A stretch of 64,000 nucleotides of DNA from Linepithema humile (taxonomy: Eukaryota > Arthropoda > Insecta > Hymenoptera > Formicidae). The notes beneath the pieces were generated by a model, which worked only from the letters and a program-made list of their open reading frames with translations, was not told where the DNA came from and ran no database searches. The stretch is from the NCBI RefSeq assembly GCF_040581485.1, contig NW_027124986.1:434001-498000 (forward strand), given 5' to 3'. The translations under genes were made by a program, and so were the position numbers. Positions 12,401 to 22,645 of this stretch are shown here, one piece after another (position 1 is the first letter of the stretch; each line of letters opens with the position of its first letter).

Positions 12401-13596
12401 TTTTACTGTTGCCGCGATATGAAAGACAATCGAAACTTCTCGAATGAGAGTAGCCCGATCTTCCAAAGATATTCCGAGATTTGGGTGGTTACAATCGCCC
12501 GTTATAGCGATTACTTGATCTCGGAAATTCGGCTGCTCGTCTTTCAGTTTTTCAAATAGCTGCATAAAGTGAATAATGGTAAATCCATAATTAACTGAAT
12601 TAAAAGAAATTCATTATAAAAGATTAATAAAAATCGACAACTTTTATCATTTATAATAAATCTTCGACTTTAATCTTTTTCTTTAACAAATGGTAGGAGT
12701 TTTGCTCTGCAGTTCTGGTGTGCCTCTTCAAAAACTGTAAGTGAGTGGTCCCTTTAAGTGTAAAACCATCAGACATAACATTTACATAAGTTCTTAAACA
12801 ATTCCAAGAAATATGAAAATATGAAACTATCGAAGGACGGTAAGAATTTTTTTTGGTTATCTAACAGTTACTAGATTAGCTTTACATGAGTTTTTTTTAA
12901 TTCAATTTTTCTACGTTTGATTTAAAAGAAACCCCGAGCTCTTAGAATACAAATTAATGACGCAACAATAAAAAAAGAACTTGAAGACTAATTAGCAAGG
13001 TGTGGTCACTGAGTAGCAATTATTTACATTTTTTTCTGTTTATCAATCGAGCGAGTCGCTCGCTAATGATAATGGCAGCATCTACAGAAATAACTTAGAT
13101 CATAAAATATTGAACAAAGTACAATTTGATTACGTAATTTCTTTGCAAATTTTACAGCATATTAATTTAATTTTTTATTTAGTGACACAACACAATTTGA
13201 TTGAACTTGAAATTGTAAAATAATTGAATTCCATAAATTTGTTATTAATCGCCAAATTTTTCTTGTATAGTTCTAGAGCGCTCTGCACTCAAAAGATTAA
13301 AAACTCACCACATTATCAAAAATTTCTTCTATTCGTTGTTGTACATTTTTGTCCTTCTTTGGACGCACTAGTAAGTAAATAGTTCCCAATCCAAAACACA
13401 GTCTGAGAAGTTTCTCGATTAACAGCTTGCCTAGAAAACCGGTACTGCCGGTGATAAAGATGCTTTGGCCATGATAGAACTTCTGAATCGGCGATAGTTT
13501 TTCATTGACCGCCGACAAATCCTCTTTCGATGAGGATTCCATCAGCGAGAGTTCCATGCGTGATTTCGATTTGCATTCCGATTCAATAACAGCCAT
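9462..13596 (-). CDS. Fatty acyl-CoA reductase, complete, eight exons
   Basis: Exons at 13309-13596, 12311-12559, 11937-12079, 11750-11859, 11292-11484, 10513-10764, 9912-10169 and 9462-9570 join in frame with GT-AG borders. They give 1,602 nt, or 533 residues, the usual FAR length. Visible motifs are the Rossmann motif TGSTGFLG (49-56), the substrate-region motif YVSTAFANCP (from 183), and the active site YTFTK (Tyr236, Lys240). Also present are the RGWIDNLYGPTG block, the C-terminal FAR_C (sterile) domain in exons 6-7, and a hydrophobic C-terminal segment in exon 8 before the end FNENK. The family reduces very-long-chain acyl-CoA to fatty alcohols with NADPH on ER or peroxisomal membranes, for wax, hydrocarbon or pheromone synthesis. 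The ATG at 13596 is the first in frame. Intron 5 contains a decayed copy of exon 4. No break was seen. Confidence 0.93.
10970..11140 (-). pseudogene. Duplicated, decayed copy of FAR exon 4 with part of its downstream intron
   Basis: The segment around 10975-11140 matches 11635-11800 in order: an AATTCAATATTTTTAAAAC block, the ACTAATGGCAGGACG splice-donor region, and the coding part that in exon 4 reads VIRKQAGDLPIVILRPAI. Here it reads VIRNQAGDLLIGIFRPAI. The 5' half of exon 4, including the catalytic YTFTK, and its acceptor are absent. The copy lies within intron 5 of the same gene, so it is an intragenic tandem duplication that should be skipped in splicing. Confidence 0.8.
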
Positions 13597-13957
13597 TTCG
13601 TGGTCGTCGATTCGATGTGCACTTTATATGAACACTTTTATTATCACTTCTCCTTCTGTAAGCGGCTAACAAGCTTCCACCTTAACAAATGAGCTTCGTT
13701 ATTCAATCGATTCATCTTATATTCAATTCGCAATGTGTTACGCGACGGCCCCCATTATGTATCGTAATTTACGTATCCATATTTATCGACTTTTTTATAA
13801 TACATACATCTTTGAATTATCATAATATATTCCAAATGTTATTTTTTTTTTCGATAATACAAAAACTATAAAAATTATACATAAAGTATATAATACACAA
13901 GGTGATTCGAGCGTGACAGTATTGACTAAAAATAACGCAGCGCATAAAACTAAACAA
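13597..13957. promoter_or_regulatory. Intergenic upstream region of FAR
   Basis: This 360-bp stretch lies between the FAR start codon and the left end of the BEN palindrome, so it should contain the FAR 5' UTR and core promoter. A TATA-like ATATAAAG occurs on the minus strand near 13624-13631, but it is very close to the ATG and I do not rely on it. Confidence 0.3.
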
Positions 13958-14154
13958 CCCGGGAAAAAAAGTTTATATCCAGTTATATATAATTATATAT
14001 AATTTTGTAGATATAATTATGTATGGATTTTGACCTGATCTAATTACATATAAACAGATAAAATTGTTTTTAATTATATATAATTAGATCGTATTATGCA
14101 TACTTCATATATATCTATGATTAGATACAATTATATATTTTTACAATTATAATT

Positions 14155-14525
14155 AGATCTAATCTTTGATGGGTCTATTTTTGTAGTAAATTAAAAAAAC
14201 CAAAATATCGTCCCTCTCATGCCAAAACTATGAATGTGCACATTTTTTTCAACATTGTTTTTTTTTTGTGAAATTATTTTATGCTACTTGATTTAGTATT
14301 TATATAGTTTTAAAGAATACCTAGAATACTTTAGATCTTAGGTACTTCTATGGTATCTTAGACTCTGAAACTCTGTAAATACAAAATCAAGTAGCATAAA
14401 ATAAATTTTATAAAAAAAAACGAGGTTAAAAAAATTTGCACATTCATGGTTTTGACATTAGGGGAAAGTATTTTGATTTTTTTATTTACTACAAAAATAG
14501 ACTCATCAAAGATTAGATTTGCATA
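14155..14525. repeat. Hairpin repeat near the left end of the palindrome
   Basis: The sequence from about 14160 (GGGTCTATTTTTGTAGTAAA) returns in reverse complement by about 14520, with the turn near TTAGATCTTAGGTACTTC. The same hairpin exists in the right arm at about 21204-21574. It is either a nested MITE or part of the element's long terminal structure. Confidence 0.7.
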
Positions 14526-15069
14526 AGGGAGACTTATCAGAGATTAGATTGCATAAGGGGGACGATATATTTTTACGAATAGATTATTTATTTATAATAT
14601 TTATTAATTTATAAAAACAATCTCATATATAAAATATACTTATATATATAAAACAATATTCAGAATACTTAAATTTTTCAATAAAAGAAATAAAATAAAT
14701 CAACATCATTATTATAATTTGCAATAGAGAGATTAATCTTTTTTCATGTATTGCAAACATGTGTAATGTGATGAATGTAGAAAGCACTTTGTCATACACG
14801 CGAAGAGAAAATAGCGCAGACCTTTTGAAACGTATACAATAATAGAGTCAAAACGAAACAAAAACTATATTATTTAATAAATTTGAAACTCGTATTCTTC
14901 TTAGTATTTTTAAGTTCCATTTATAGTCAATATATTATACTTTTAAATATATATTACATAAAAAAAATTCAAATAAAATTAATAATCAAGTGCTTTTATA
15001 AATTTAAAAAAAAAACTGAAATATCTACGTAAACGATAAAAAAATTGTGTAAAAACGAGGTTACTCTCT

Positions 15070-17137
15070 TTACTCATTATTTCTTGCTTCTCTTTTTATT
15101 TCTCCAATCCTTTGTGTTATAGCTCGATGTAAATCTTTTTTTGTTTGTATGATCCAACCATGTTTGGCCCCGTACTCAATAGAAAAATCTAAAAATGTAA
15201 TTTTATGAATTTAAAAATCTATTACAAACTTTTTTATAATAAAAATTTCTATTTATTGTAATTTATTAAGATTATAATAATGTAAAAAATTATTACTTAC
15301 CAACTATTGCTTTAATTGCAAAAGGATGTAAATATGAGATTTTAAGATTTTGTCGGTCTTTTCCTTGTGATCTAGGAGTTTGTCCAGTCAGAGTACAATT
15401 AATTAATGTTTCCTTTTTAAACACTCCCGTTAAAAGTCTTCTAGCTATCTGCGATGATCTATGAGAATTCCCTATTGCTGCATAATATATTATATTTCTA
15501 CAATAGAAATTATCCTTTAAGTGTACCATCTGCAATCAATTTTCTTATGTTTAATAATTTACAGTATGATTTTGCATTTATTAATCATGAAATTCAATTA
15601 AAAATTAAATTAATATTTACTGTACAATAAATAATCCCATTTATGCCCGATTTCACCAACGTAGATTAACTATATAATCTTAGTTTAACTTGCTCTTCAT
15701 CTTTTTCTAATTCTTCGAACTAGAAAAAGATGAAGAAAGTTAAACTAATGAGATTAAAGTTAATCTATATTGATAAACCGAGCATTAGAATATTTACCTT
15801 AGCCTCGAAGTTTTTTCCATATAACTGAGTATCTGTAGCTTCAAATTGTTCTATTTCAATATCATTATCCTTAAGATTTTCTATATTATCATCAACATTC
15901 TCTAAAGGATTTATACTATCATCAGCATTCTCCAAAGAATTTATATTATCATCAGCATTCTCTAAAGGATTTATGATTTCGGATCGTGAGTCTTCTATAT
16001 CCATTTCAAGATCATTAATGTTCTCTGACGAAGTTAATTGACAGGAATCTTTATCAATCTCCTTTAAAACTAGAAACAGATATATTCTATTATGTATACA
16101 TTATACATAATGAAATGAACTATAATAGTGTACGTAATAGTGAAATGATAATATTAACATAACTTATATAATTTATGTTATACTATAATATAAATTTTAA
16201 CAACAAACTTACAAGATCTTTTTTTTAACTCTTTTCTAGTTTCAAAAAGCATTTTTTTCAATTCTTCCTTTGTTGGACTATGATCCTGCAAAAGGTATTT
16301 CAAATCATATTTAATTCATATTATTATTGATTGAAATAATATTCTGATTTAAATTATGCATTTTTGAAATACCATTTTTTTATTATCTTGCGAAATATTG
16401 TAATCATCAATCATTGTACTTGAACTTGATAAATCAATCGTACTGTTAACAATATGATTATTGTTAATAACATTATTATCAGGCAATTCTGAATTAGTAT
16501 ATTTATTCAGTACATCAAAAACTGCAGAATTTGATGTCTTCTGTATTTCTTTTAAGACCTAAGATTTCAATAGACAATTTATAAATAACAATATAAACAA
16601 TATGAAAAAAATATGTATTAAAAAAAATTATAATTTACCTTTTTAGTATTATTTTTGCTTTTAGTATTAGCTGCTTTTGGTGTTATAGATGAAGAGTACA
16701 ATGATTTTACTTCCTTTCTTTTGCGAAGAGACATTTCTCTTTTATTTAATTCTTTATTTTTTTTAGCTTTTTCCAATTTAAACATATCGAGACGTTTTTC
16801 CATATAACATTTATTATCTGCAATAATTTTTTAAAAGTTATTAAAAATTGCACACAATATAATGAAATCATTTTCTAATCTATAAAATTTCTTTATCAAT
16901 AAAAGCATTTTTGAGCGTTGTAATTGAGTTATTTATAGTGAATAACAATTTCTACACAATAGATGTATATTATAATTTAACCTTACCTGAATGATCTATT
17001 ACTCTTCCAGTATATTCTTTATTATTATAAGTAAATATCACTTCATCACCTTTCTTAATATTTTCTTCATCATAAATAACATTCTCATTTTCTACTAAAC
17101 AGTGGGAATTGTCACTAGCACAGTACAAAAGAAACAT
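15070..17137 (-). CDS. BEN-domain protein, left-arm copy
   Basis: The mirror of the right-arm gene, with exons at 16987-17137, 16639-16817, 16373-16558, 16213-16285, 15798-16069, 15301-15529 and 15070-15188. All splice sites are kept and it gives about 402 residues. Differences from the right copy include Lys for Arg near residue 171 and, in the acidic repeat of exon 5, Ala for Val and Ser for Pro. None breaks the frame. The domain layout is described at the right-arm copy. Both copies have the same 5' flank up to the palindrome centre, so both should share promoter sequence. On this side, the exons of the spacer gene could in principle also splice into exon 2. Confidence 0.82.
15642..15785. 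mobile_element. MITE with long terminal inverted repeats, copy 1
   Basis: It starts TGCCCGATTTCACCAACG and ends with a degenerate complement, and is almost wholly a hairpin turning at TTCTTCGAACTAG. It lies in intron 5 of the left BEN gene. The same insertion sits at the mirrored site in the right arm, and an independent copy is at 38858-38998. Confidence 0.8.
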
Positions 17138-17681
17138 TTTCAACAAATAATTTTCACAAAATATTAAAAAGGTCGAGATAGTCTCACACACTATGTGCCG
17201 TATCGTTATATTACACTTTGCGATTTAGTCTACTCTTGGCTATGTTTCCAGCAGTGATAATGAATAAAAACATATAATATTATGTACACATATCTTTCTA
17301 ACAAATGGTAGAAGTGGTAAGACTGTTGAGAAAAAATTAATGCGCAGCATATTACTCAATCGAGAACCGTGTACACATGCCTGCGCCGCTCTGCGTCTGC
17401 GTTCGCGGTTTTCGATTGTTTACGCCAGCGCGTGATTCTGTCTTATTTCAATACATGTCAATACTTGTCATTTTAAGGTTAGATTTCCACACGATAGAAA
17501 ATTATAATAATAGTACACGCAAGAAATCATTTAACGCTATTAATTTGAAGAGCCCCAGATGGACAGTGTAAAACAATGTAAAATTAGCAGTAGAAAATTG
17601 GAATAAGAAATGGCCAATGTGTGTGAATATATATTTCCACGAAAAAGATATAAATTATGGGAAGAAAATATAAATGTCTAC

Positions 17682-18119
17682 TTATATTATCTAACGCCGC
17701 AATATCATCTTCATAATCATGATTATCATCGACAAAATAATTAGATTCATAAATTTCATTGTCGGATATCTCATCTGTACAAATATCGCTACTTCTGCTT
17801 AAATAATTATTCTCACGGCTTATATTCAAAGATTGTGTAAAATTTTGTTCCGTTTTATTTGTTTCCGTTTCATTAGTATCATTGTCACCTTCATCCATAC
17901 AAGGAATTGATAATGCAATTTTTTTATCCCATCGTTGACGGTTTCTAACAGGAATCTATTTGCATAAAAATTTCAAATATATTTTAATGTTTATCTTTCA
18001 TATATAATAATCATATAGAAAATATAAAAATAATTTTCTATACATACCGAGACATTTATATTTTCTTCCCATAATTTATATCTTTTTCGTGGAAATATAT
18101 ATTCACACACATTGGCCAT
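17682..18119 (-). pseudogene. First two exons of a second element gene, truncated at the palindrome centre
   Basis: On the minus strand an ATG at 18119 opens exon a (18048-18119; it begins MANVCEYIFPRKRY), followed by a donor GTATGT. An acceptor leads into exon b (17682-17955), which begins IPVRNRQRWDKK and then becomes acidic and Asn/Ser-rich. Exon b ends at a donor right at the arm boundary. Beyond it lies only the inverted copy of exon a, so the rest of the gene is gone. It would be transcribed divergently from the right-arm BEN gene. I do not recognise the protein. Its short basic N-terminus and acidic stretch recall N-termini of transposon-encoded proteins in insects, which is inference only. 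The phase at the end of exon b would also fit splicing into exon 2 of the left BEN gene. Confidence 0.6.
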
Positions 18120-18591
18120 TTCTTATTCCAATTTTCTACTGCTAATTTTACATTGTTTTACACTGTCCATCTGGGGCTCTTCAAATTAATAGCGTTAAAT
18201 GATTTCTTGCGTGTACTATTATTATAATTTTCTATCGTGTGGAAATCTAACCTTAAAATGACAAGTATTGACATGTATTGAAATAAGACAGAATCACGCG
18301 CTGGCGTAAACAATCGAAAACCGCGAACGCAGACGCAAAGCGGCGCAGGCATGTGTACACGGTTCTCGATTGAGTAATATGCTGCGCATTAATTTTTTCT
18401 CAACAGTCTTACCACTTCTACCATTTGTTAGAAAGATATGTGTACATAATATTATATGTTTTTATTCATTATCACTGCTGGAAACATAGCCAAGAGTAGA
18501 CTAAATCGCAAAGTGTAATATAACGATACGGCACATAGTGTGTGAGACTATCTCGACCTTTTTAATATTTTGTGAAAATTATTTGTTGAAA

Positions 18592-20658
18592 ATGTTTCTT
18601 TTGTACTGTGCTAGTGACAATTCCCACTGTTTAGTAGAAAATGAGAATGTTATTTATGATGAAGAAAATATTAAGAAAGGTGATGAAGTGATATTTACTT
18701 ATAATAATAAAGAATATACTGGAAGAGTAATAGATCATTCAGGTAAGGTTGAATTATAATATACATCTATTGTGTAGAAATTGTTATTCACTATAAATAA
18801 CTCAATTACAACGCTCAAAAATGCTTTTATTGATAAAGAAATTTTATAGATTAGAAAATGATTTCATTATATTGTGTGCAATTTTTAATAACTTTTAAAA
18901 AATTATTGCAGATAATAAATGTTATATGGAAAAACGTCTCGATATGTTTAAATTGGAAAAAGCTAAAAAAAATAAAGAATTAAATAAAAGAGAAATGTCT
19001 CTTCGCAAAAGAAAGGAAGTAAAATCATTGTACTCTTCATCTATAACACCAAAAGCAGCTAATACTAAAAGCAAAAATAATACTAAAAAGGTAAATTATA
19101 ATTTTTTTTAATACATATTTTTTTCATATTGTTTATATTGTTATTTATAAATTGTCTATTGAAATCTTAGGTCTTAAAAGAAATACAGAAGACATCAAAT
19201 TCTGCAGTTTTTGATGTACTGAATAAATATACTAATTCAGAATTGCCTGATAATAATGTTATTAACAATAATCATATTGTTAACAGTACGATTGATTTAT
19301 CAAGTTCAAGTACAATGATTGATGATTACAATATTTCGCAAGATAATAAAAGAATGGTATTTCAAAAATGCATAATTTAAATCAGAATATTATTTCAATC
19401 AATAATAATATGAATTAAATATGATTTGAAATACCTTTACAGGATCATAGTCCAACAAAGGAAGAATTGAAAAAAATGCTTTTTGAAACTAGAAAAGAGT
19501 TAAAAAAAAGATCTTGTAAGTTTGTTGTTAAAATTTATATTATAGTATAACATAAATTATATAAGTTATGTTAATATTATCATTTCACTATTACGTACAC
19601 TATTATAGTTCATTTCATTATGTATAATGTATACATAATAGAATATATCTGTTTCTAGTTTTAAAGGAGATTGATAAAGATTCCTGTCAATTAACTTCGT
19701 CAGAGAACATTAATGATCTTGAAATGGATATAGAAGACTCACGATCCGAAATCATAAATCCTTTAGAGAATGTTGATGATAATATAAATCCTTTGGAGAA
19801 TGCTGATGATAGTATAAATCCTTTAGAGAATGTTGATGATAATATAGAAAATCTTAAGGATAATGATATTGAAATAGAACAATTTGAAGCTACAGATACT
19901 CAGTTATATGGAAAAAACTTCGAGGCTAAGGTAAATATTCTAATGCTCGGTTTATCAATATAGATTAACTTTAATCTCATTAGTTTAACTTTCTTCATCT
20001 TTTTCTAGTTCGAAGAATTAGAAAAAGATGAAGAGCAAGTTAAACTAAGATTATATAGTTAATCTACGTTGGTGAAATCGGGCATAAATGGGATTATTTA
20101 TTGTACAGTAAATATTAATTTAATTTTTAATTGAATTTCATGATTAATAAATGCAAAATCATACTGTAAATTATTAAACATAAGAAAATTGATTGCAGAT
20201 GGTACACTTAAAGGATAATTTCTATTGTAGAAATATAATATATTATGCAGCAATAGGGAATTCTCATAGATCATCGCAGATAGCTAGAAGACTTTTAACG
20301 GGAGTGTTTAAAAAGGAAACATTAATTAATTGTACTCTGACTGGACAAACTCCTAGATCACAAGGAAAAGACCGACAAAATCTTAAAATCTCATATTTAC
20401 ATCCTTTTGCAATTAAAGCAATAGTTGGTAAGTAATAATTTTTTACATTATTATAATCTTAATAAATTACAATAAATAGAAATTTTTATTATAAAAAAGT
20501 TTGTAATAGATTTTTAAATTCATAAAATTACATTTTTAGATTTTTCTATTGAGTACGGGGCCAAACATGGTTGGATCATACAAACAAAAAAAGATTTACA
20601 TCGAGCTATAACACAAAGGATTGGAGAAATAAAAAGAGAAGCAAGAAATAATGAGTAA
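18592..20658 (+). CDS. BEN-domain protein, right-arm copy, seven exons
   Basis: Exons at 18592-18742, 18912-19090, 19171-19356, 19443-19515, 19659-19930, 20199-20427 and 20540-20658 join in frame to 1,209 nt (402 residues). Residues 1-51 form a small Tudor-like stretch (KKGDEVIFTYNNKEYTGRV). Exon 2 is a basic, probably coiled segment rich in Lys and Arg. Exon 3 is Asn/Ser-rich. Exon 5 has three 10-residue acidic repeats of the NPLENVDDNI type. Exons 6-7 (about 288-402) match a BEN domain, with RRLLTGVFKKETLINCTLTG and a C-terminal GEIKRE helix. BEN domains bind DNA or chromatin proteins and usually repress transcription. The ATG at 18592 was chosen because the frame upstream of it has no other ATG. 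A MITE sits in intron 5. Confidence 0.87.
19943..20086. mobile_element. MITE with long terminal inverted repeats, copy 2
   Basis: The exact mirror of copy 1, in intron 5 of the right BEN gene. Because it occupies the same site in both arms, it was inserted before the arms were duplicated, unless gene conversion copied it across. Confidence 0.8.
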
Positions 20659-21771
20659 AGAGAGTAACCTCGTTTTTACACAATTTTTTTATCGTTTACG
20701 TAGATATTTCAGTTTTTTTTTTAAATTTATAAAAGCACTTGATTATTAATTTTATTTGAATTTTTTTTATGTAATATATATTTAAAAGTATAATATATTG
20801 ACTATAAATGGAACTTAAAAATACTAAGAAGAATACGAGTTTCAAATTTATTAAATAATATAGTTTTTGTTTCGTTTTGACTCTATTATTGTATACGTTT
20901 CAAAAGGTCTGCGCTATTTTCTCTTCGCGTGTATGACAAAGTGCTTTCTACATTCATCACATTACACATGTTTGCAATACATGAAAAAAGATTAATCTCT
21001 CTATTGCAAATTATAATAATGATGTTGATTTATTTTATTTCTTTTATTGAAAAATTTAAGTATTCTGAATATTGTTTTATATATATAAGTATATTTTATA
21101 TATGAGATTGTTTTTATAAATTAATAAATATTATAAATAAATAATCTATTCGTAAAAATATATCGTCCCCCTTATGCAATCTAATCTCTGATAAGTCTCC
21201 CTTATGCAAATCTAATCTTTGATGAGTCTATTTTTGTAGTAAATAAAAAAATCAAAATACTTTCCCCTAATGTCAAAACCATGAATGTGCAAATTTTTTT
21301 AACCTCGTTTTTTTTTATAAAATTTATTTTATGCTACTTGATTTTGTATTTACAGAGTTTCAGAGTCTAAGATACCATAGAAGTACCTAAGATCTAAAGT
21401 ATTCTAGGTATTCTTTAAAACTATATAAATACTAAATCAAGTAGCATAAAATAATTTCACAAAAAAAAAAACAATGTTGAAAAAAATGTGCACATTCATA
21501 GTTTTGGCATGAGAGGGACGATATTTTGGTTTTTTTAATTTACTACAAAAATAGACCCATCAAAGATTAGATCTAATTATAATTGTAAAAATATATAATT
21601 GTATCTAATCATAGATATATATGAAGTATGCATAATACGATCTAATTATATATAATTAAAAACAATTTTATCTGTTTATATGTAATTAGATCAGGTCAAA
21701 ATCCATACATAATTATATCTACAAAATTATATATAATTATATATAACTGGATATAAACTTTTTTTCCCGGG

Positions 21772-22645
21772 TATTTAATTTTTTTATCTTTTTTAATTGA
21801 ATTTTTTTTAATGTACTAATGCGACATGTAATATGATAATGTAGTAGTTCTCTATACATATTATTATTACATTGATAGCAATAACAAGCGAAAAGTCAAT
21901 AAGCTATTTTACAACTTGACATTTAGCCTTATAAATATACATTTTCAATGAATAGTAAAATTTTGAAACTTGTTACTGATATCCCAGAACAATGACTTGT
22001 TATTTAACAACTAATGCTATTTAAAATTATTTTAATTACACAAGTTTGTATAAATCAATACTTGTGTTTATTTAATAATAAAATTCATGTCAGCAACAGT
22101 CATGTTTAACATAATGATAGAATCGAATACTTTTAGAAATTTAATTTTGTAGTATTGGTAATAGTACGGCTAGTAAATAAAGCAGCATGCATTCCAAATT
22201 TCTAAATACATATGCGCATGCAAGTATTATATGTACATTTGTTAACTTATCGCTCACTACTTACCATGTAACAGTTTTAAAATACGTATTTACAAAATTT
22301 AGAAGAAAAACAATTGCAAGAAATAAAAGTAAAAAAAAACTGCTGCGTAACAGAATACATATTGTAACATTTCAGACACATATTTATAAACGCTTCTTCG
22401 TCCAAGTCATTACATAGAATTGTTTTTTCTCAAATACGTGAGGTAGTCAAAAGTGCACGTAAAATTTGTATCATAGCGTGGCACACATTCTTGATATTTC
22501 ACTTTTCTCTGAATTTTTATTGTGTAAGTAATATCTGCTAAATCATATTATTCAATCAATATATCTGTAAAAAATAATAGTGAACTATCAATGATGTAAT
22601 TTAAAATCTTTGATTATGACGAATTGTTTCCAACAGACATCAAAG
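21772..22645. promoter_or_regulatory. Intergenic upstream region of the P450 gene
   Basis: An AT-rich stretch between the right end of the palindrome and the P450 start. It should hold the P450 promoter and 5' UTR, but I could not recognise any specific site. Confidence 0.3.

Larger units (their letters stand above)
13958..21771. mobile_element. 7.8-kb palindromic element with two BEN-domain genes
   Basis: The arms 13958-17679 and 18050-21771 are each 3,722 bp. They are near-identical inverted copies, with paired positions summing to 35,728-35,729. Both outer ends start CCCGGGAAAAAAAGTTTATA. The centre, 17680-18049, is single copy. Each arm contains a BEN-domain gene running outward, a 141-bp MITE in its fifth intron, and an internal hairpin near the outer end. 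The arms differ by a few substitutions and at least one single-base indel, including Ala/Val and Ser/Pro changes in exon 5. No transposase gene and no clear target-site duplication were found. It lies between FAR and the P450. I infer a DNA transposon turned into an inverted dimer, with an inverted segmental duplication as the alternative. Confidence 0.85.

Noticed and set aside
17377..18352. Mirror-image 64-codon open frames starting MPAPLCVCV at 17377 and 18158-18352
   Set aside because: They lie in the 5' flank of the BEN genes on the opposite strand, match no family and occur in both arms only because the arms are copies.
13958..21771. Palindrome as a pure long-read or assembly artefact
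   Set aside because: The arms differ by substitutions and an indel, and the centre is single copy with gene structure. It cannot be fully excluded without reads, so it is listed as a check.
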